From Collinsella tanakaei (GTDB lineage Bacteria > Actinomycetota > Coriobacteriia > Coriobacteriales > Coriobacteriaceae): a stretch of DNA of 64,000 nt. This document shows, piece by piece, positions 1 to 9,151 of the stretch (its first letter is position 1; every line of letters starts with the position of its first letter). Below the pieces are notes generated by a model that was not told where the DNA came from, ran no database searches, and saw only the letters and a program-made list of their open reading frames with translations. Where the stretch lies: contig NZ_JADYTL010000002.1 of NCBI RefSeq assembly GCF_021531055.1, positions 248,001 through 312,000 on the forward strand, given 5' to 3'. The translations under genes and the position numbers were made by a program.

Positions 1-261
1 CAGCACGAGGTTGTTGGCGCGCGACACGTCGATGACGAGCTCGGAGACCATGCGCTGCAGATGCAGATCCTCGGCGAGCACGTAAACGCCCTCGGGCAGC
101 TTACGCAGGCCCATGTCGGCGATATCGCGTGAGACCGTCGCCTGCGTGCAGTCGAACCCGCTCGCCTTGAGCTCCTCGACCAGCATGCGCTGCGTGCGTA
201 CATCCTTGTTGCGAACGATCTCGCGAATCGCCTCCTGACGTCCGTTGCGCTTTTTCGCCAT
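1..261 (-). CDS. argR: Arginine repressor ArgR (partial, N-terminal 87 residues)
   Basis: Only the N-terminal DNA-binding part lies in the window; the gene runs off the left edge. The visible residues form the winged-helix ArgR domain, with the typical QEAIREIV start and a recognition segment containing CTQATVSRDIADMGLRK at about residues 37-53. ArgR senses arginine and controls arginine synthesis and catabolism genes as a hexamer; the arginine-binding C-terminal domain is not visible. The ATG at 261 begins MAKKRNGRQ. A 10-bp palindrome lies just upstream and may be an autoregulatory site. Family assignment is firm; regulon is inference. Confidence 0.9.
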   Translation of the reverse strand, partial: MAKKRNGRQEAIREIVRNKDVRTQRMLVEELKASGFDCTQATVSRDIADMGLRKLPEGVYVLAEDLHLQRMVSELVIDVSRANNLVL

Positions 262-281
262 AGGCGACCAACCCCCTGTCG

Positions 282-291
282 TATTCGAATA
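282..291. promoter_or_regulatory. Palindrome upstream of argR, possible operator
   Basis: TATTCGAATA is a perfect 10-bp palindrome about 20 bp upstream of the argR start. ArgR boxes are AT-rich palindromes, so autoregulation is plausible, but the match to known ARG boxes is partial and only one half-site pair is present. Confidence 0.3.
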
Positions 292-467
292 AGTCCGCCC
301 TACTTTAGCGTTCTGGAGTGCGCGCGTCCAACGAGACGTCACGATTTAACAAATATGACTCAATACACCGTAAAACAGGCGATTTACTCTTGGCTGTTGC
401 ATAGATTGCGCGATTTGCCCGAAATACCGAATACCGCGACAGCGCGTTCGCGATGCGAGATGCCCGC

Positions 468-1529
468 CTAGAGCAACTGCCCGAGCGGCAGATGCGAGAT
501 GCGTGCCAGCTCGCGCAGGCGGGCGCCGAAACAACACCCCTGCGCGTTGCCCTGCGCCATGGGCTTGTACATGATGCCGAACTCGCGCGAATCGGATGCG
601 ACCGCTGCGAGCGAATCGCGCGTATCCGCGGCGTCGAGCATGTGCTGCACGCGGGCCAGGCGCTCTTGGGACGAAGACGAACTCGTCCCGACGCTCGCGT
701 TATCGATGCACTCGATCAGGCGGCGGACATGGCGCCGATGGATGGGGGCGGCGACTTCGGGGTCGGTATCCATCCCCCACTGCGCGACGAGCGACATCAT
801 CTGCGCGTGCTCGTACGAGCACCGCTCGGCAAGATCGGGATCGAAAGGCTCGCGGCCGTCCGTCTCGAAGACGACGGCGTGATAGAGAGGGCCGTCGACG
901 GTCCCCATGCGCACCGCATCGCGCAGGCACGCAAGGACGAACGCGAAGCCCTGGTCCACGGTCGACGGCACCTCGGGGCGCTGGCGGGCGAGCTCGCGCT
1001 CGACCACGACGCCCGCCGCGGTGTCGAACAGCCCGCGCTCGTAGAGGGTCCCGACCGCATGGCGGATGTCATCGTCGCTTGTCCACACATGGCGATCGAG
1101 ATCGAGCAGACGCGCGCGACAGGACTCGCGGCGACGGTCCCACACGTCTTCCGAGCGGGACGCGAAGACCATCTGCAGCTCGTCCGCCTCGGCCGAATCC
1201 ACAAGCGCGGACAGCGCGTCCGGGGCGAGCCAGTCGGCCTGGCGCATGAACATGACATAGGAGCCGCGCGCCTCATGCAGACCGCGACGGAATCCCGCCA
1301 GCACATCATCGGTATCGAGGGTCACGGATTCCACGCGGATATCGCGGTCGCGATAGCTTTCGAGCATCGAGGGGGTCCGGTCCCGCGACGCGCAATCGAC
1401 CACGACGAGCTCGACGCCGGAGCACGATTGGTTTAGCACGCTGTCGGCCGCGCGCGCAAACGTAGACGCGCCATCATGAATTGCCATGATGACGCTCACG
1501 CGCGGTCGCTTTGGTGCTCGATGGGCCAC
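468..1529 (-). CDS. Family 2 glycosyltransferase
   Basis: Likely transfers a sugar from an activated nucleotide sugar to a cell-surface glycan acceptor. The N-terminus has the GT2 (GT-A fold) signature RVSVIMAIHDG followed by SVLNQS and ELVVVDCASRDRT. The usual DxD metal site is not textbook: an RQADWLAPDAL segment sits where GT2 enzymes bind metal and nucleotide. The C-terminal half is unrecognised. The reading frame opens upstream at 1601, but a GTG at 1529 follows AGGAGG by 4-5 bases and is the likelier start, giving about 353 residues. It lies alone between truA and argR. Acceptor and sugar cannot be predicted. Confidence 0.75.
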   Translation of the reverse strand: MAHRAPKRPRVSVIMAIHDGASTFARAADSVLNQSCSGVELVVVDCASRDRTPSMLESYRDRDIRVESVTLDTDDVLAGFRRGLHEARGSYVMFMRQADWLAPDALSALVDSAEADELQMVFASRSEDVWDRRRESCRARLLDLDRHVWTSDDDIRHAVGTLYERGLFDTAAGVVVERELARQRPEVPSTVDQGFAFVLACLRDAVRMGTVDGPLYHAVVFETDGREPFDPDLAERCSYEHAQMMSLVAQWGMDTDPEVAAPIHRRHVRRLIECIDNASVGTSSSSSQERLARVQHMLDAADTRDSLAAVASDSREFGIMYKPMAQGNAQGCCFGARLRELARISHLPLGQLL

Positions 1530-1687
1530 GTCAGCCTCCTGGGGACACGGTCTATACGGCCATAGTAGCACCAGCGGACCGCACGTCCGCGCACGCGGCA
1601 TCGCGCAGGCGACGGCATCAAATGAATCACATCACGCCGCCACAGCTTCATCATCTTCGGCTGCCACGCAGCAGGCGCGCCCATGCG

Positions 1688-1713
1688 AAAAACCGAGCCG
1701 GCACCTTCCCGGC
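1688..1713 (-). terminator. Weak candidate terminator after truA
   Basis: On the minus strand a short GCCGG/CCGGC stem is followed within a few bases by five T residues (A tract at 1688-1692 on the plus strand). It would end the ecf-truA transcript before the glycosyltransferase gene. The stem is short, so efficiency is uncertain. Confidence 0.4.
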
Positions 1714-1726
1714 AGTGCCCGCCCGC

Positions 1727-2572
1727 TTACGGGCAAACGGTGAGCGCACCGTTGTCGTAGGCGACGTCCATGAAGCACAGGCCGCGCGCGGGTGCGGTCG
1801 GACCGGCGGCGGCGCGGTCGCAGGCCGCGAGCACCTCGTCGACCCAGACGGGATCACGACGATGGCACCCGACCTCCACGAGCGTCCCCACGATCGTGCG
1901 GACCATGGAGTGCAGGAAGGCGTTACCGCGGATCGTGAACGCAAGGCATTCCTCGCCGAGCGCCTGCTCGCGGGCGAACGTCGCCTCCATCACGCAGCGA
2001 TGCGTCGGCTTGCCGACCGCCGAGGCGGTCTTGCAGAAGCTCTTGAAATCCCGCTCGCCCAGTAGGCGATCCGCGGCGTCCTGCATGGCGTCGACGTCGA
2101 GCGGCAGACGATGCCACCACGTCACCGACCGGGTGAGCAGCGGCGGGGCGTCGCCGGTGACGATGCGGTACGTGTAGGTCCGCGAGCGGGCATCGAAGCG
2201 CGCCGAGAACCCGGGGGCGGCGTGATAGACCCCGCTCACCGCGATGTCGTGCGGCAGCAGCGCCGCGAGCGCCCGCATCCAGCGGCTCCGCGTCACCTCG
2301 AGCTCGGATTCGTGGACGGGCAGGCTGACGTACTGGCCGACCGCATGGACGCCGGCGTCGGTCCTGCCGGCGCAGGTGAGCTCGATCTCGCGACGCAGGA
2401 ACGTCTCGAGCGCACGGCGGATCTCGCCGGCGACGGTCGTCTGCCCGGGCTGCTCGGCAAAGCCCGAGTAGACAGCGCCGTCATAGCCCAGTCGGAACAC
2501 GAGCGTGCCGTCGAGCTCCTCGGGCGTACCGTGGTCGACGGATGCGATCGGGCGCGTCTCCTCCTGCGTCAT
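1727..2572 (-). CDS. truA: tRNA pseudouridine synthase A
   Basis: Isomerises uridines at positions 38-40 of the tRNA anticodon stem-loop. The catalytic aspartate motif AGRTDAGVHA is at about residues 68-77 (Asp72), and the conserved C-terminal block FLHSMVRTIVGTL is present. The 281-residue length is slightly above the family norm because of a polar N-terminal extension of about 20 residues. It follows ecfT by about 24 bp, an order (rplQ-ecfA-ecfT-truA) common in Gram-positive bacteria, suggesting co-transcription with the transporter genes. Confidence 0.95.
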   Translation of the reverse strand: MTQEETRPIASVDHGTPEELDGTLVFRLGYDGAVYSGFAEQPGQTTVAGEIRRALETFLRREIELTCAGRTDAGVHAVGQYVSLPVHESELEVTRSRWMRALAALLPHDIAVSGVYHAAPGFSARFDARSRTYTYRIVTGDAPPLLTRSVTWWHRLPLDVDAMQDAADRLLGERDFKSFCKTASAVGKPTHRCVMEATFAREQALGEECLAFTIRGNAFLHSMVRTIVGTLVEVGCHRRDPVWVDEVLAACDRAAAGPTAPARGLCFMDVAYDNGALTVCP

Positions 2573-2596
2573 GGGACCTTCCCTTCCGTATCGTAT

Positions 2597-3397
2597 CTAC
2601 ACGAGCCACGCCGCGAGCGGGATGGCCGCGGCGACCAGCACGCCGACGACCAGAACGACCCGGTCACGGCACGTAAGCGGCGGTAGCGTGATGAGCGCGC
2701 CGTCGCCACCAGCATAGCATCGGGCCTCCATCGATTCGCCCAGACGCTCGGCGCGGCGGAACAGGCTCACCACGAGCGGCGTGAGGACGGATGCCCACGA
2801 CGAGACGCGCGCGACGATCCCGCCGCGCTCGAAGTCCACCCCGCGGGAGCGCTGCGCGAGCTGGATGCGCGAGAACTCCTCCGAGACGATGGGGATGAAC
2901 CGCAGCGCAAGCGACAGCATGAGGCCGATATCGGCGACGGGCACCTTGAAGCGGGCGAGCGGCGACAGCAGGCTCACGCAGGCATCGGCGAGCTGCGGAG
3001 GCGTGGTCGAGGCGGACACGCTCAGCGCCAGCCCGAGCAGCACCACGATGCGCGCCACCGCCACCACGCCGCGAAGGCCGCCCGCCGTATCGATCCCGAC
3101 CGGTCCGACAAGGGCGATATCGCCATGGCCGTCGAGCGCGAGCGCGTTGGCGGCGAGCGTGAACGCGAGGATGAACGCGACGGGCAGCAGCGAGCGCGCA
3201 TGCGATGCGACATCGAGCCGCGCCGTGCGGCACACCAGCACGAGCACGACGATCCAGGCGAGAAACGCCCAGGAGATGCCGGTCGCGAACACCGCGATCG
3301 CGGCGGCGAGCAGCAGCGCGATCTTCACGCGCGCATCGATACGGGCAAGCGGGGTGTCGCGGGCGACGAAGGCGCCGAGCGGATTGGCGAGCCTCAC
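2597..3397 (-). CDS. ecfT: ECF transporter transmembrane subunit EcfT
   Basis: Scaffold membrane protein of a group II energy-coupling-factor transporter, linking the ATPases to exchangeable vitamin- or metal-binding S components. About 266 residues with several hydrophobic helices; the C-terminal cytoplasmic region carries the two Ala-Arg-type coupling motifs (AQRSRGVDF and RAERLGESMEARCY) that bind EcfA grooves. The start is GTG and overlaps the ecfA stop in a GTGA junction, implying translational coupling. No S component is encoded nearby, so this module probably serves S proteins encoded elsewhere. Confidence 0.92.
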   Translation of the reverse strand: MRLANPLGAFVARDTPLARIDARVKIALLLAAAIAVFATGISWAFLAWIVVLVLVCRTARLDVASHARSLLPVAFILAFTLAANALALDGHGDIALVGPVGIDTAGGLRGVVAVARIVVLLGLALSVSASTTPPQLADACVSLLSPLARFKVPVADIGLMLSLALRFIPIVSEEFSRIQLAQRSRGVDFERGGIVARVSSWASVLTPLVVSLFRRAERLGESMEARCYAGGDGALITLPPLTCRDRVVLVVGVLVAAAIPLAAWLV

Positions 3398-5067
3398 GGG
3401 CGATCACCGTCCAAGGCTTCCCGCAGGGCGCGCGCGAGCTCGAACGAAAGCGGCGCATCCAGCCCGGCGGCAGCGAACGCACCGGCATCTTCGTGAAGCG
3501 AGCCGGCCGAGCCGATCCAGACGATACGACCATCGCGCACGAAGACGACACGATCGACCACGTCCAGCCATTCCTCGAGGTCGTGGCTGATGATGGCGAC
3601 CGCACGCCCGGCGTCGGCGAGATTGCGGGCGAGCGCATGCATATGGTCGCGACCGGCTGCGTCGAGGCCCGCCGTCGGCTCATCCAGGATATAGGCGACG
3701 GCTTCGAGGGACAGCACCGAGCCGACCGCGACCCGACGCGCCTGCCCGCCGGACAACTCGAACGGATAGCGGCCCATGAGCGCGTCGTCGAGCCCGACGA
3801 AACCCGCCGCACGCCGCACGCGGGCGGCGACCTCATCCTCATCGCAGCCGAGATTGCGCGGCGCGAAGGCGAGCTCGTCGGCGACCGACTCGCAGAACAG
3901 CTGGTCCTCGGGACGCTGGAAGGCCATCCCCACGTCCCCCGGACGCGGCGCGGCGCCACAGACCGCCACCGTGCCGGCATCGGACGCGATCAGGCCGGCG
4001 GCGATGCACGCGAGCGTCGACTTGCCCGATCCCGACGTACCGGCGATCAGTGCGACCTCACCGGCGCGCAGGTCCAGGGAGACATCGCGCAGCACCTGCT
4101 CGCGGCCGTCATAGGAATACGAGACGCCGTCGATCGCGATGACGGGATTCGCGTTCTCGGGACACGCGTCGCGACGTACGCTGTCCGCCACGCGACCCTC
4201 GCAGCATGTGAGCGCATGCGCGAGATCCGCCCGATCGATGCATGAAGCCCTGTAACCCTCGAGAAGCCACGAGACGGCCGCCTGCGGTGTCGGCGTACCC
4301 GACGGGTGGAATCCCCGCCCACAGGCGTATCTGAGCGCCTCTACCGCAGGATGGGACACGATGGTCCCATCCCACAGATCGGCATGGTCGAGCAGCAGGT
4401 CGAGCGGAGCACCCTCGAACGCCACACGGCCCGCATCGAGCACGACGACGCGCCGCGACGAGAGGATCTCGAGCGGATCGTGGGTGATCTGCACGATGCC
4501 GATATCCGAGGCGGCGAGCTCGGCCACGAGCGCGCGGTAGCGCGGGCGCGCCGACGCGTCGAGCATCGAGGACGCCTCGTCGAGTACGATGTAGGACGGC
4601 TCCATGGCGAGCACGCCGGCCAAGGCGAGCCGCTGCTGCTCGCCGCCGGACAGCGCCGTCGTGTCGCGACGCTCCAAGCCGTCGAGGCCCACGCGCGCAA
4701 GCGCCCGGTCGACGCGTGCGCGGACGGCATCGTGATCGAGCCCGAGATTGCGCGGGCCGAACGCCACCTCATCGAAGACGACGGTCGACACGAGCTGGTC
4801 GAAGGGATGCTGGCGCACGAGCCCCACGCGGCGGCGCATCTCGCGGCGGTCGGCTGCCGAGCGCGCCGGGTCGGCCCCATCGACCGTAACCGAACCGGTG
4901 TCGGGCAGGCGCATGGCGCACAGGAGGGCACCGAGCGTCGACTTGCCCGAGCCGTTGGCGCCCACGAGCGAGACGATCTCGCCGGCGTCGACGCGAAGCG
5001 AAACGCCGTCGAGCGCCGCGGCGTCCCCGCCGCGGTAGAGCACCGAAACCTTGGATGCCTCGAGCAT
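3394..5067 (-). CDS. ecfA: Fused double-domain ECF transporter ATPase (EcfA1-EcfA2)
   Basis: Energizing ATPase of the ECF transporter. Two complete ABC domains lie in one polypeptide: the first has Walker A GANGSGKST near residues 37-45 and signature LSGGEQQR, the second has Walker A GTSGSGKST near 330-340 and signature LSGGQARR, each followed by a Walker B with catalytic Glu. Most relatives encode these as separate EcfA1 and EcfA2 proteins. The frame opens upstream at 5124, but the ATG at 5067 after GGAGG gives an EcfA-like start, MLEASKV, and about 557 residues. A linker of roughly 60 residues with HPAVEALRYACG separates the halves. Confidence 0.9.
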   Translation of the reverse strand: MLEASKVSVLYRGGDAAALDGVSLRVDAGEIVSLVGANGSGKSTLGALLCAMRLPDTGSVTVDGADPARSAADRREMRRRVGLVRQHPFDQLVSTVVFDEVAFGPRNLGLDHDAVRARVDRALARVGLDGLERRDTTALSGGEQQRLALAGVLAMEPSYIVLDEASSMLDASARPRYRALVAELAASDIGIVQITHDPLEILSSRRVVVLDAGRVAFEGAPLDLLLDHADLWDGTIVSHPAVEALRYACGRGFHPSGTPTPQAAVSWLLEGYRASCIDRADLAHALTCCEGRVADSVRRDACPENANPVIAIDGVSYSYDGREQVLRDVSLDLRAGEVALIAGTSGSGKSTLACIAAGLIASDAGTVAVCGAAPRPGDVGMAFQRPEDQLFCESVADELAFAPRNLGCDEDEVAARVRRAAGFVGLDDALMGRYPFELSGGQARRVAVGSVLSLEAVAYILDEPTAGLDAAGRDHMHALARNLADAGRAVAIISHDLEEWLDVVDRVVFVRDGRIVWIGSAGSLHEDAGAFAAAGLDAPLSFELARALREALDGDRP

Positions 5068-5107
5068 GAACGCCTCCCCTCCTATGTGCCCGATTATGCC
5101 TTCAATG

Positions 5108-5137
5108 AAAAAAGGGCACGTCATGCGACGTGCCCTT
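5108..5137 (-). terminator. Intrinsic terminator of the ribosomal/rpoA operon
   Basis: On the minus strand an 11-bp perfect stem (AAGGGCACGTC/GACGTGCCCTT) with a 4-nt loop is followed by a run of T residues. It sits directly after rplQ and before ecfA, so it should separate the ribosomal operon from the transporter genes. Confidence 0.85.
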
Positions 5138-5165
5138 GAACAGTGCGAACCTGAGCAGCGCAGCG

Positions 5166-5660
5166 CTACTCGGCAGCGGTCTCCTCGGTGGCCTCGGCCT
5201 CGGCGGTCTCCTCGGCGGGAGCCTCCTCGACAGCCTCGACCTTCTTAGGGGCCTTCTTGGGCTCGGTGGCCTTGGCCGGCGCGGCCTTCTTGACGACCGG
5301 CTCGGAAACGATCTCGATGATGACCATCTCGGCGTTGTCGCCCTTACGGTGACCGAGCTTCATGATGCGGGTGTAACCGCCGTTGCGGTCGGCCCACATG
5401 CCCTGAGCGGCCTTCTCGAAGATCTCCTTGACGAGATCCTTATCGCCGAGCTTGGCGATGGCCAGACGACGGGAGTGCAGGTCGCCCTTCTTGGCCCAGG
5501 TGATGATGGGCTCGGCGAAACCGCGGAGCGCCTTGGCGCGGGTCTCGGTCGTCTTGATGCGATCGTTGGCGAAGAGCGCCTGGGCGAGGCTCTTCTTCAT
5601 GGCCTTGGTGTGGCTCGCGTCGGTACCGAGCTTCAGGCCCTTCTTCCTGTTGTGACGCAT
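5166..5660 (-). CDS. rplQ: 50S ribosomal protein L17
   Basis: Large-subunit protein near the exit tunnel. The first ~115 residues match the L17 core (MRHNRKKGLKLG start, then RIKTTETRAKALRGFAEPIITWAKKG). A further ~50 residues rich in Ala, Glu, Lys and Pro form an acidic tail beyond the usual bacterial length; similar tails occur in actinobacterial L17. It is the last gene of the run after rpoA and is followed by a strong terminator. Confidence 0.97.
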   Translation of the reverse strand: MRHNRKKGLKLGTDASHTKAMKKSLAQALFANDRIKTTETRAKALRGFAEPIITWAKKGDLHSRRLAIAKLGDKDLVKEIFEKAAQGMWADRNGGYTRIMKLGHRKGDNAEMVIIEIVSEPVVKKAAPAKATEPKKAPKKVEAVEEAPAEETAEAEATEETAAE

Positions 5661-5691
5661 AGGTGTGGTCTCCTCTATTACAGATAGGGCA

Positions 5692-6633
5692 TTAAGCCTT
5701 GAGGCTCAGGCCCATGGACTCGAGCTTGTCCTTGACTTCCTCAATGGACTTCACGCCGAAGTTGCGGATATTCAGCAGGTCGTTCTCGGAGAACTCGACG
5801 AGCTGACGCACGGAGTGGATGCTGGCGCGCTTCAGGCAGTTGTAGGAACGGACGGACAGGTCCAGATCCTCGATCTGCTTGTCGAGCTCAGCATTGTCGC
5901 TGGTGGTCTCGGGGGCGAAGATCGAGACCTCCTCCTCCGCCTCGGGGGCGTCGGCGAGGTTCATGAACGCAGCCATATGCTGGTTGATGATGTTCGCAGC
6001 CTGCACCACGGCCTCACGCGGGGTGATGGCACCGTTGGTCTCGATTTCCAAGACCAGGCGGTCGTAGTCGGTGTGCTGGCCGACGCGGCACGCCTCGACG
6101 AGCTTGGCGCAGCGGCGGACCGGCGAGTACAGCGAGTCGACGTGGATCACACCGATCGGGTCGTTGTCGCGCTTGTTGCCCTCGTAGGACACGTAGCCGC
6201 GACCGTGACCGATGCGCATGCTCATGGTGAGGTGGCCACCCTCGTTAAGCGTGGCGATGTGCTGCTCGGGGTTGACGAGCTCGAACTCCGCAGGGATGAA
6301 GAAGTCAGCACCGGTGACCTCGCACGGACCGTCGACCGAGATGGTCGCGGTGCCCTCGACGTTGGTGCCGAGCGAATGGAACACCAGACCCTTGACGTTC
6401 AGGACGATGTCGGTGACATCCTCGACCATGTTCGGGATGGTCATGAACTCGTGCTGGGCACCATCGATCTGGATGGCCTCGACCGCAGCGCCCTCGAGCG
6501 AGGAGAGCAGGACGCGGCGAAGCGAGTTACCGAGCGTATCGCCGTAGCCGCGCTCAAGCGGCTCGACCGACACGCGGGCGGACGTCTCGTTGATCTCTTC
6601 GACCTGAACCTGGGGCCTAATGAATTCTGACAT
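5692..6633 (-). CDS. rpoA: DNA-directed RNA polymerase alpha subunit
   Basis: Scaffold for RNA polymerase assembly and, through its C-terminal domain, contact with UP elements and activators. The N-terminal dimerisation domain includes RGYGDTLGNSLRRVLLSSL, and the C-terminal domain has SIHSVRQLVEFSENDLLNI followed by the helix-hairpin-helix FGVKSIEEVKDKL. Length 313 is normal. It lies between rpsD and rplQ as usual. Confidence 0.98.
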   Translation of the reverse strand: MSEFIRPQVQVEEINETSARVSVEPLERGYGDTLGNSLRRVLLSSLEGAAVEAIQIDGAQHEFMTIPNMVEDVTDIVLNVKGLVFHSLGTNVEGTATISVDGPCEVTGADFFIPAEFELVNPEQHIATLNEGGHLTMSMRIGHGRGYVSYEGNKRDNDPIGVIHVDSLYSPVRRCAKLVEACRVGQHTDYDRLVLEIETNGAITPREAVVQAANIINQHMAAFMNLADAPEAEEEVSIFAPETTSDNAELDKQIEDLDLSVRSYNCLKRASIHSVRQLVEFSENDLLNIRNFGVKSIEEVKDKLESMGLSLKA

Positions 6634-6665
6634 GTAATACCTCCAGCCTCAGCAGCCCAAACGGA

Positions 6666-7259
6666 CTACTTAGAGTAGAGCTCGACGATGAGCTGCTCGT
6701 TGATGTCGCCGCTGATCTGCTCACGGCTCGGGTTGGCGAGCACGTTGCCGGACAGCTTCTCGATATCAACTTCGAGCCAGCCGGGAACCTCGAAACGCTC
6801 GGACTGGATGAGAGCCTCCTTGATGGGGAGAAGATCGCGGTACTTCTCGCCCACGGCGACGACGTCGCCGGGCTTGACGAGGTAGGAGGGGATGTCGACG
6901 CGACGGCCGTTCACGGTGAAGTGACCGTGGCGGACGGACTGGCGAGCCTCCTTGCGGGTGCGGGCGAAGCCCAGGCGGAACACGACGTTGTCGAGACGGG
7001 TCTCGAGCAGCATCATGAGGTTCTCGCCGGTGATGCCGGGCATCTTGCGGGCGCGGACGAAGTAGCTGTGGAACTGCTTCTCGAGCACGCCGTAGATGAA
7101 CTTGACCTTCTGCTTCTCGCGCAGCTGCATGCCGTACTCGGATTCCTTACGGCGACGCTTGGGCTGACGCTTGGATTCCTTGCCGCTGTAGCCGAGCTCA
7201 GCGGGATCGATCCCGAGCTGACGGCAGCGCTTGAGAACCGGAGTCCTATCGATTGCCAT
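6666..7259 (-). CDS. rpsD: 30S ribosomal protein S4
   Basis: Primary 16S rRNA-binding protein that nucleates small-subunit assembly. It has the S4 RNA-binding domain (RLDNVVFRLGFARTRKEARQ, about residues 90-110) and the expected C-terminal ELYSK. The N-terminus lacks the zinc-binding cysteines of some S4 proteins (a Cys-minus form). At 197 residues it is of normal size. Confidence 0.97.
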   Translation of the reverse strand: MAIDRTPVLKRCRQLGIDPAELGYSGKESKRQPKRRRKESEYGMQLREKQKVKFIYGVLEKQFHSYFVRARKMPGITGENLMMLLETRLDNVVFRLGFARTRKEARQSVRHGHFTVNGRRVDIPSYLVKPGDVVAVGEKYRDLLPIKEALIQSERFEVPGWLEVDIEKLSGNVLANPSREQISGDINEQLIVELYSK

Positions 7260-7282
7260 AGTTTATCGATCCTTTCGATGAG

Positions 7283-7693
7283 TTACACGCGGCGACGCTT
7301 CTTGGGGCGGCAGCCGTTGTGCGGGATGGGGGTCTTGTCCTGGATGCTCGAGACCTCGAGGCCGGCGGCCTGAAGCGAGCGGATCGCGGTCTCGCGACCC
7401 GAGCCGGGGCCCTTCACGAAGACGGCGACCTTGTGCATGCCGTGCTCCATGGCGATCTTGGCGCAGGCCTCGGCGGCCATCTGGGCGGCAAACGGGGTGG
7501 ACTTACGGGAACCCTTGAAACCGACGGTACCGGCGGACTTCCAGGCGATGACGTTGCCCTGGGAGTCCGTGATGGACACGATCGTGTTGTTGAAGGTCGA
7601 ACGGATGTGGGCCTGACCCACGGAGATGTTCTTGCGATCGGAACGCTTGATGCGCGCGTCACGCGCGTTGCGCTTGTTCTTAGCAGTAGCCAT
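7283..7693 (-). CDS. rpsK: 30S ribosomal protein S11
   Basis: Platform protein of the small subunit. Typical S11 segments are present: [45 protein letters not shown] and the basic C-terminal [12 protein letters not shown]. Its 136 residues match the family. Genes on both sides are in the canonical alpha-operon order. Confidence 0.98.
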   Translation of the reverse strand: MATAKNKRNARDARIKRSDRKNISVGQAHIRSTFNNTIVSITDSQGNVIAWKSAGTVGFKGSRKSTPFAAQMAAEACAKIAMEHGMHKVAVFVKGPGSGRETAIRSLQAAGLEVSSIQDKTPIPHNGCRPKKRRRV

Positions 7694-7709
7694 AGGTAGT
7701 CAGTCTCCC

Positions 7710-8084
7710 TTATTTCTTCTTCTTGGCACCGATCTGGCGCTTCGGACCCTTGCGGGTACGAGCGTTGGTGTGGGTGCGCTGGCCACGGACAGGGAGGCCC
7801 TTGCGGTGACGGAGGCCGCGGTTGCAGCCGATGTCCATCAGACGCTTGACGTTCTGGTTGCGCTCACGGCGGAGGTCACCCTCGACCATGATGTGGTTCT
7901 GGTCGATGTACTTACGGATCTTGTCGACTTCCTCGTCGGTGAGGTCACGGACGCGGGTATCGACGTTGATGCCACAGTCGTTGCAGATCTTGGTGGCGGT
8001 GGTGCGGCCGATGCCGTAGATGTAGGTCAGACCGATCTCAACGCGCTTCTCGCGCGGAAGGTCGACACCATTGATACGGGCCAA
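7710..8084 (-). CDS. rpsM: 30S ribosomal protein S13
   Basis: Head protein of the small subunit that contacts tRNA and L5 at the inter-subunit bridge. Shows [13 protein letters not shown] at the start, the helix-two-turn-helix [10 protein letters not shown], and the basic C-terminal tail with [18 protein letters not shown]. 124 residues, normal. Confidence 0.98.
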   Translation of the reverse strand: MARINGVDLPREKRVEIGLTYIYGIGRTTATKICNDCGINVDTRVRDLTDEEVDKIRKYIDQNHIMVEGDLRRERNQNVKRLMDIGCNRGLRHRKGLPVRGQRTHTNARTRKGPKRQIGAKKKK

Positions 8085-8099
8085 CGTTGGTCTCCTCTC

Positions 8100-8213
8100 T
8101 TAGCCCTGACGCTGCTTGTGGCGAGGATTCTCGCAGATGACGAGAACCTTGCCGTGGCGCCGGATGATCTTGCACTTATCGCACATCTTCTTGACCGAAG
8201 GACGTACCTTCAT
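8100..8213 (-). CDS. rpmJ: 50S ribosomal protein L36
   Basis: A 37-residue zinc-ribbon ribosomal protein: it starts [11 protein letters not shown] and has CDKCK...[11 protein letters not shown], with the C-x2-C and C-x4-H zinc ligands, so it is the zinc-containing (C+) form. It sits between infA and rpsM as in most bacteria. The gene is short and easily missed. Confidence 0.96.
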   Translation of the reverse strand: MKVRPSVKKMCDKCKIIRRHGKVLVICENPRHKQRQG

Positions 8214-8366
8214 CGTTCTTCCTTTCGGTAGTGCTCAAACTACAAATGGAATGTATCTACTCGCCCAGCCGCAGGCGTGAATAACTGATGGCTGGATGGA
8301 CATGCAAACGCGATCGTACGGTTGAGCAGGCCTTACGATCGCAGAGATGCACGTGTGGTGCGGTCG

Positions 8367-8594
8367 CTACTTGTAGCGATAGGTGATGCGTCCGCGCGTC
8401 AGATCGTAGGGGGAAAGCTCCACGACGACCTTGTCGCCCGGCAGAATGCGGATGTAGTTCATACGGATCTTGCCCGAGATGGAGCAGAGAACCGAATGAC
8501 CGTTCTCGAGCTCAACACGGAACATCGCGTTGGGCAGGGGCTCGGTTACCGTGCCCTCGAGTTCGATAGCATCTTCCTTCTTCAAAGCAATCAT
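8367..8594 (-). CDS. infA: Translation initiation factor IF-1
   Basis: Binds the ribosomal A site during initiation. The 75 residues form one S1/OB domain: [21 protein letters not shown], then [18 protein letters not shown]. It is separated from map by more than 550 bp that hold two palindromic elements, so it probably has its own promoter in 8595-8690. Confidence 0.97.
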   Translation of the reverse strand: MIALKKEDAIELEGTVTEPLPNAMFRVELENGHSVLCSISGKIRMNYIRILPGDKVVVELSPYDLTRGRITYRYK

Positions 8595-8690
8595 CTTTCT
8601 CTAGAAAACGACAGCAACTGAGAATGATAACAAAAAGCATGCTGAGGATGGCAGATTCGTAATCGCTCCACAATTGATCGAGGGGTGTGG

Positions 8691-8781
8691 GCGCGGGGCC
8701 CTGATATACCCGTCGTGCTCAGACAGTCCTCGGCCTTCGGCCTGCGGAACTGCGCGCGGCGGGTATATCAGGGCCCCGCGC
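8691..8781. repeat. Palindromic element, family G copy 1 (22-bp perfect arms, conserved core)
   Basis: Perfect 22-bp arms (8691-8712 and 8760-8781, reading GCGCGGGGCCCTGATATACC and two more bases on the left) enclose a 47-nt core beginning TCGTGCTCAGACAGTCCTCG and ending in CTGCGGAACTGCGCGCGG. The core, but not the arms, recurs at 9063-9108 (inverted) and 27125-27167. The core contains its own imperfect CAGT...ACTG hairpin, so the whole could fold into a branched structure. The 263 bp between copies 1 and 2 hold no recognisable gene. Confidence 0.85.
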
Positions 8782-9044
8782 CATAGCTCAACCATTGTAG
8801 GGCGTTCTAAATGAGGGTCTCCCCAGCTTGCGAAATCATTCTCAGTCGTCGGAAGTCGTTTTGGCACGTGGGCGGAAAGCGGGGTCGCAACCCGGACCCC
8901 TCCCCTATGCGACCTCAGTTGCCGCTTGGAATGGAGGAGCGCATGCCGCGCATGCGCCGGCGGCGGGAAGTGGCGCTGGTAAGCGCCCGACCCGCCGCCG
9001 CGATCCGCCCCTCTTTGATGTGCGAACTATCCCCGTTACAGGAA

Positions 9045-9126
9045 GGGCCCCGGGATATCCTTACGGCGCAGTTCCGCAGCGCGAAGCGCGAGGACTGTTT
9101 GAGCACGGAAGGATATCCCGGGGCCC
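9045..9126. repeat. Palindromic element, family G copy 2 (18-bp perfect arms)
   Basis: Arms 9045-9062 (GGGCCCCGGGATATCCTT) and 9109-9126 are perfectly complementary over 18 bp. The core is the family G core in reverse orientation. It begins 26 bp past the map stop codon and could end the spc-type transcript, although no T tract follows. Confidence 0.85.
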
Positions 9127-9151
9127 TCAGGAGTCGTTTGGGATCGGACCG

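Noticed and set aside
8214-8366. Promoter or small gene between infA and rpmJ
   Set aside because: The 153-bp gap shows no frame with a start site and no clear promoter.
8860-9010. Possible structured RNA (RNase P or SRP-like) in the infA-map gap
   Set aside because: A GGTAAGCGCCCGACC segment recalls RNase P RNA, but the other conserved blocks are missing and the GGAAGCAGC of SRP RNA is absent.
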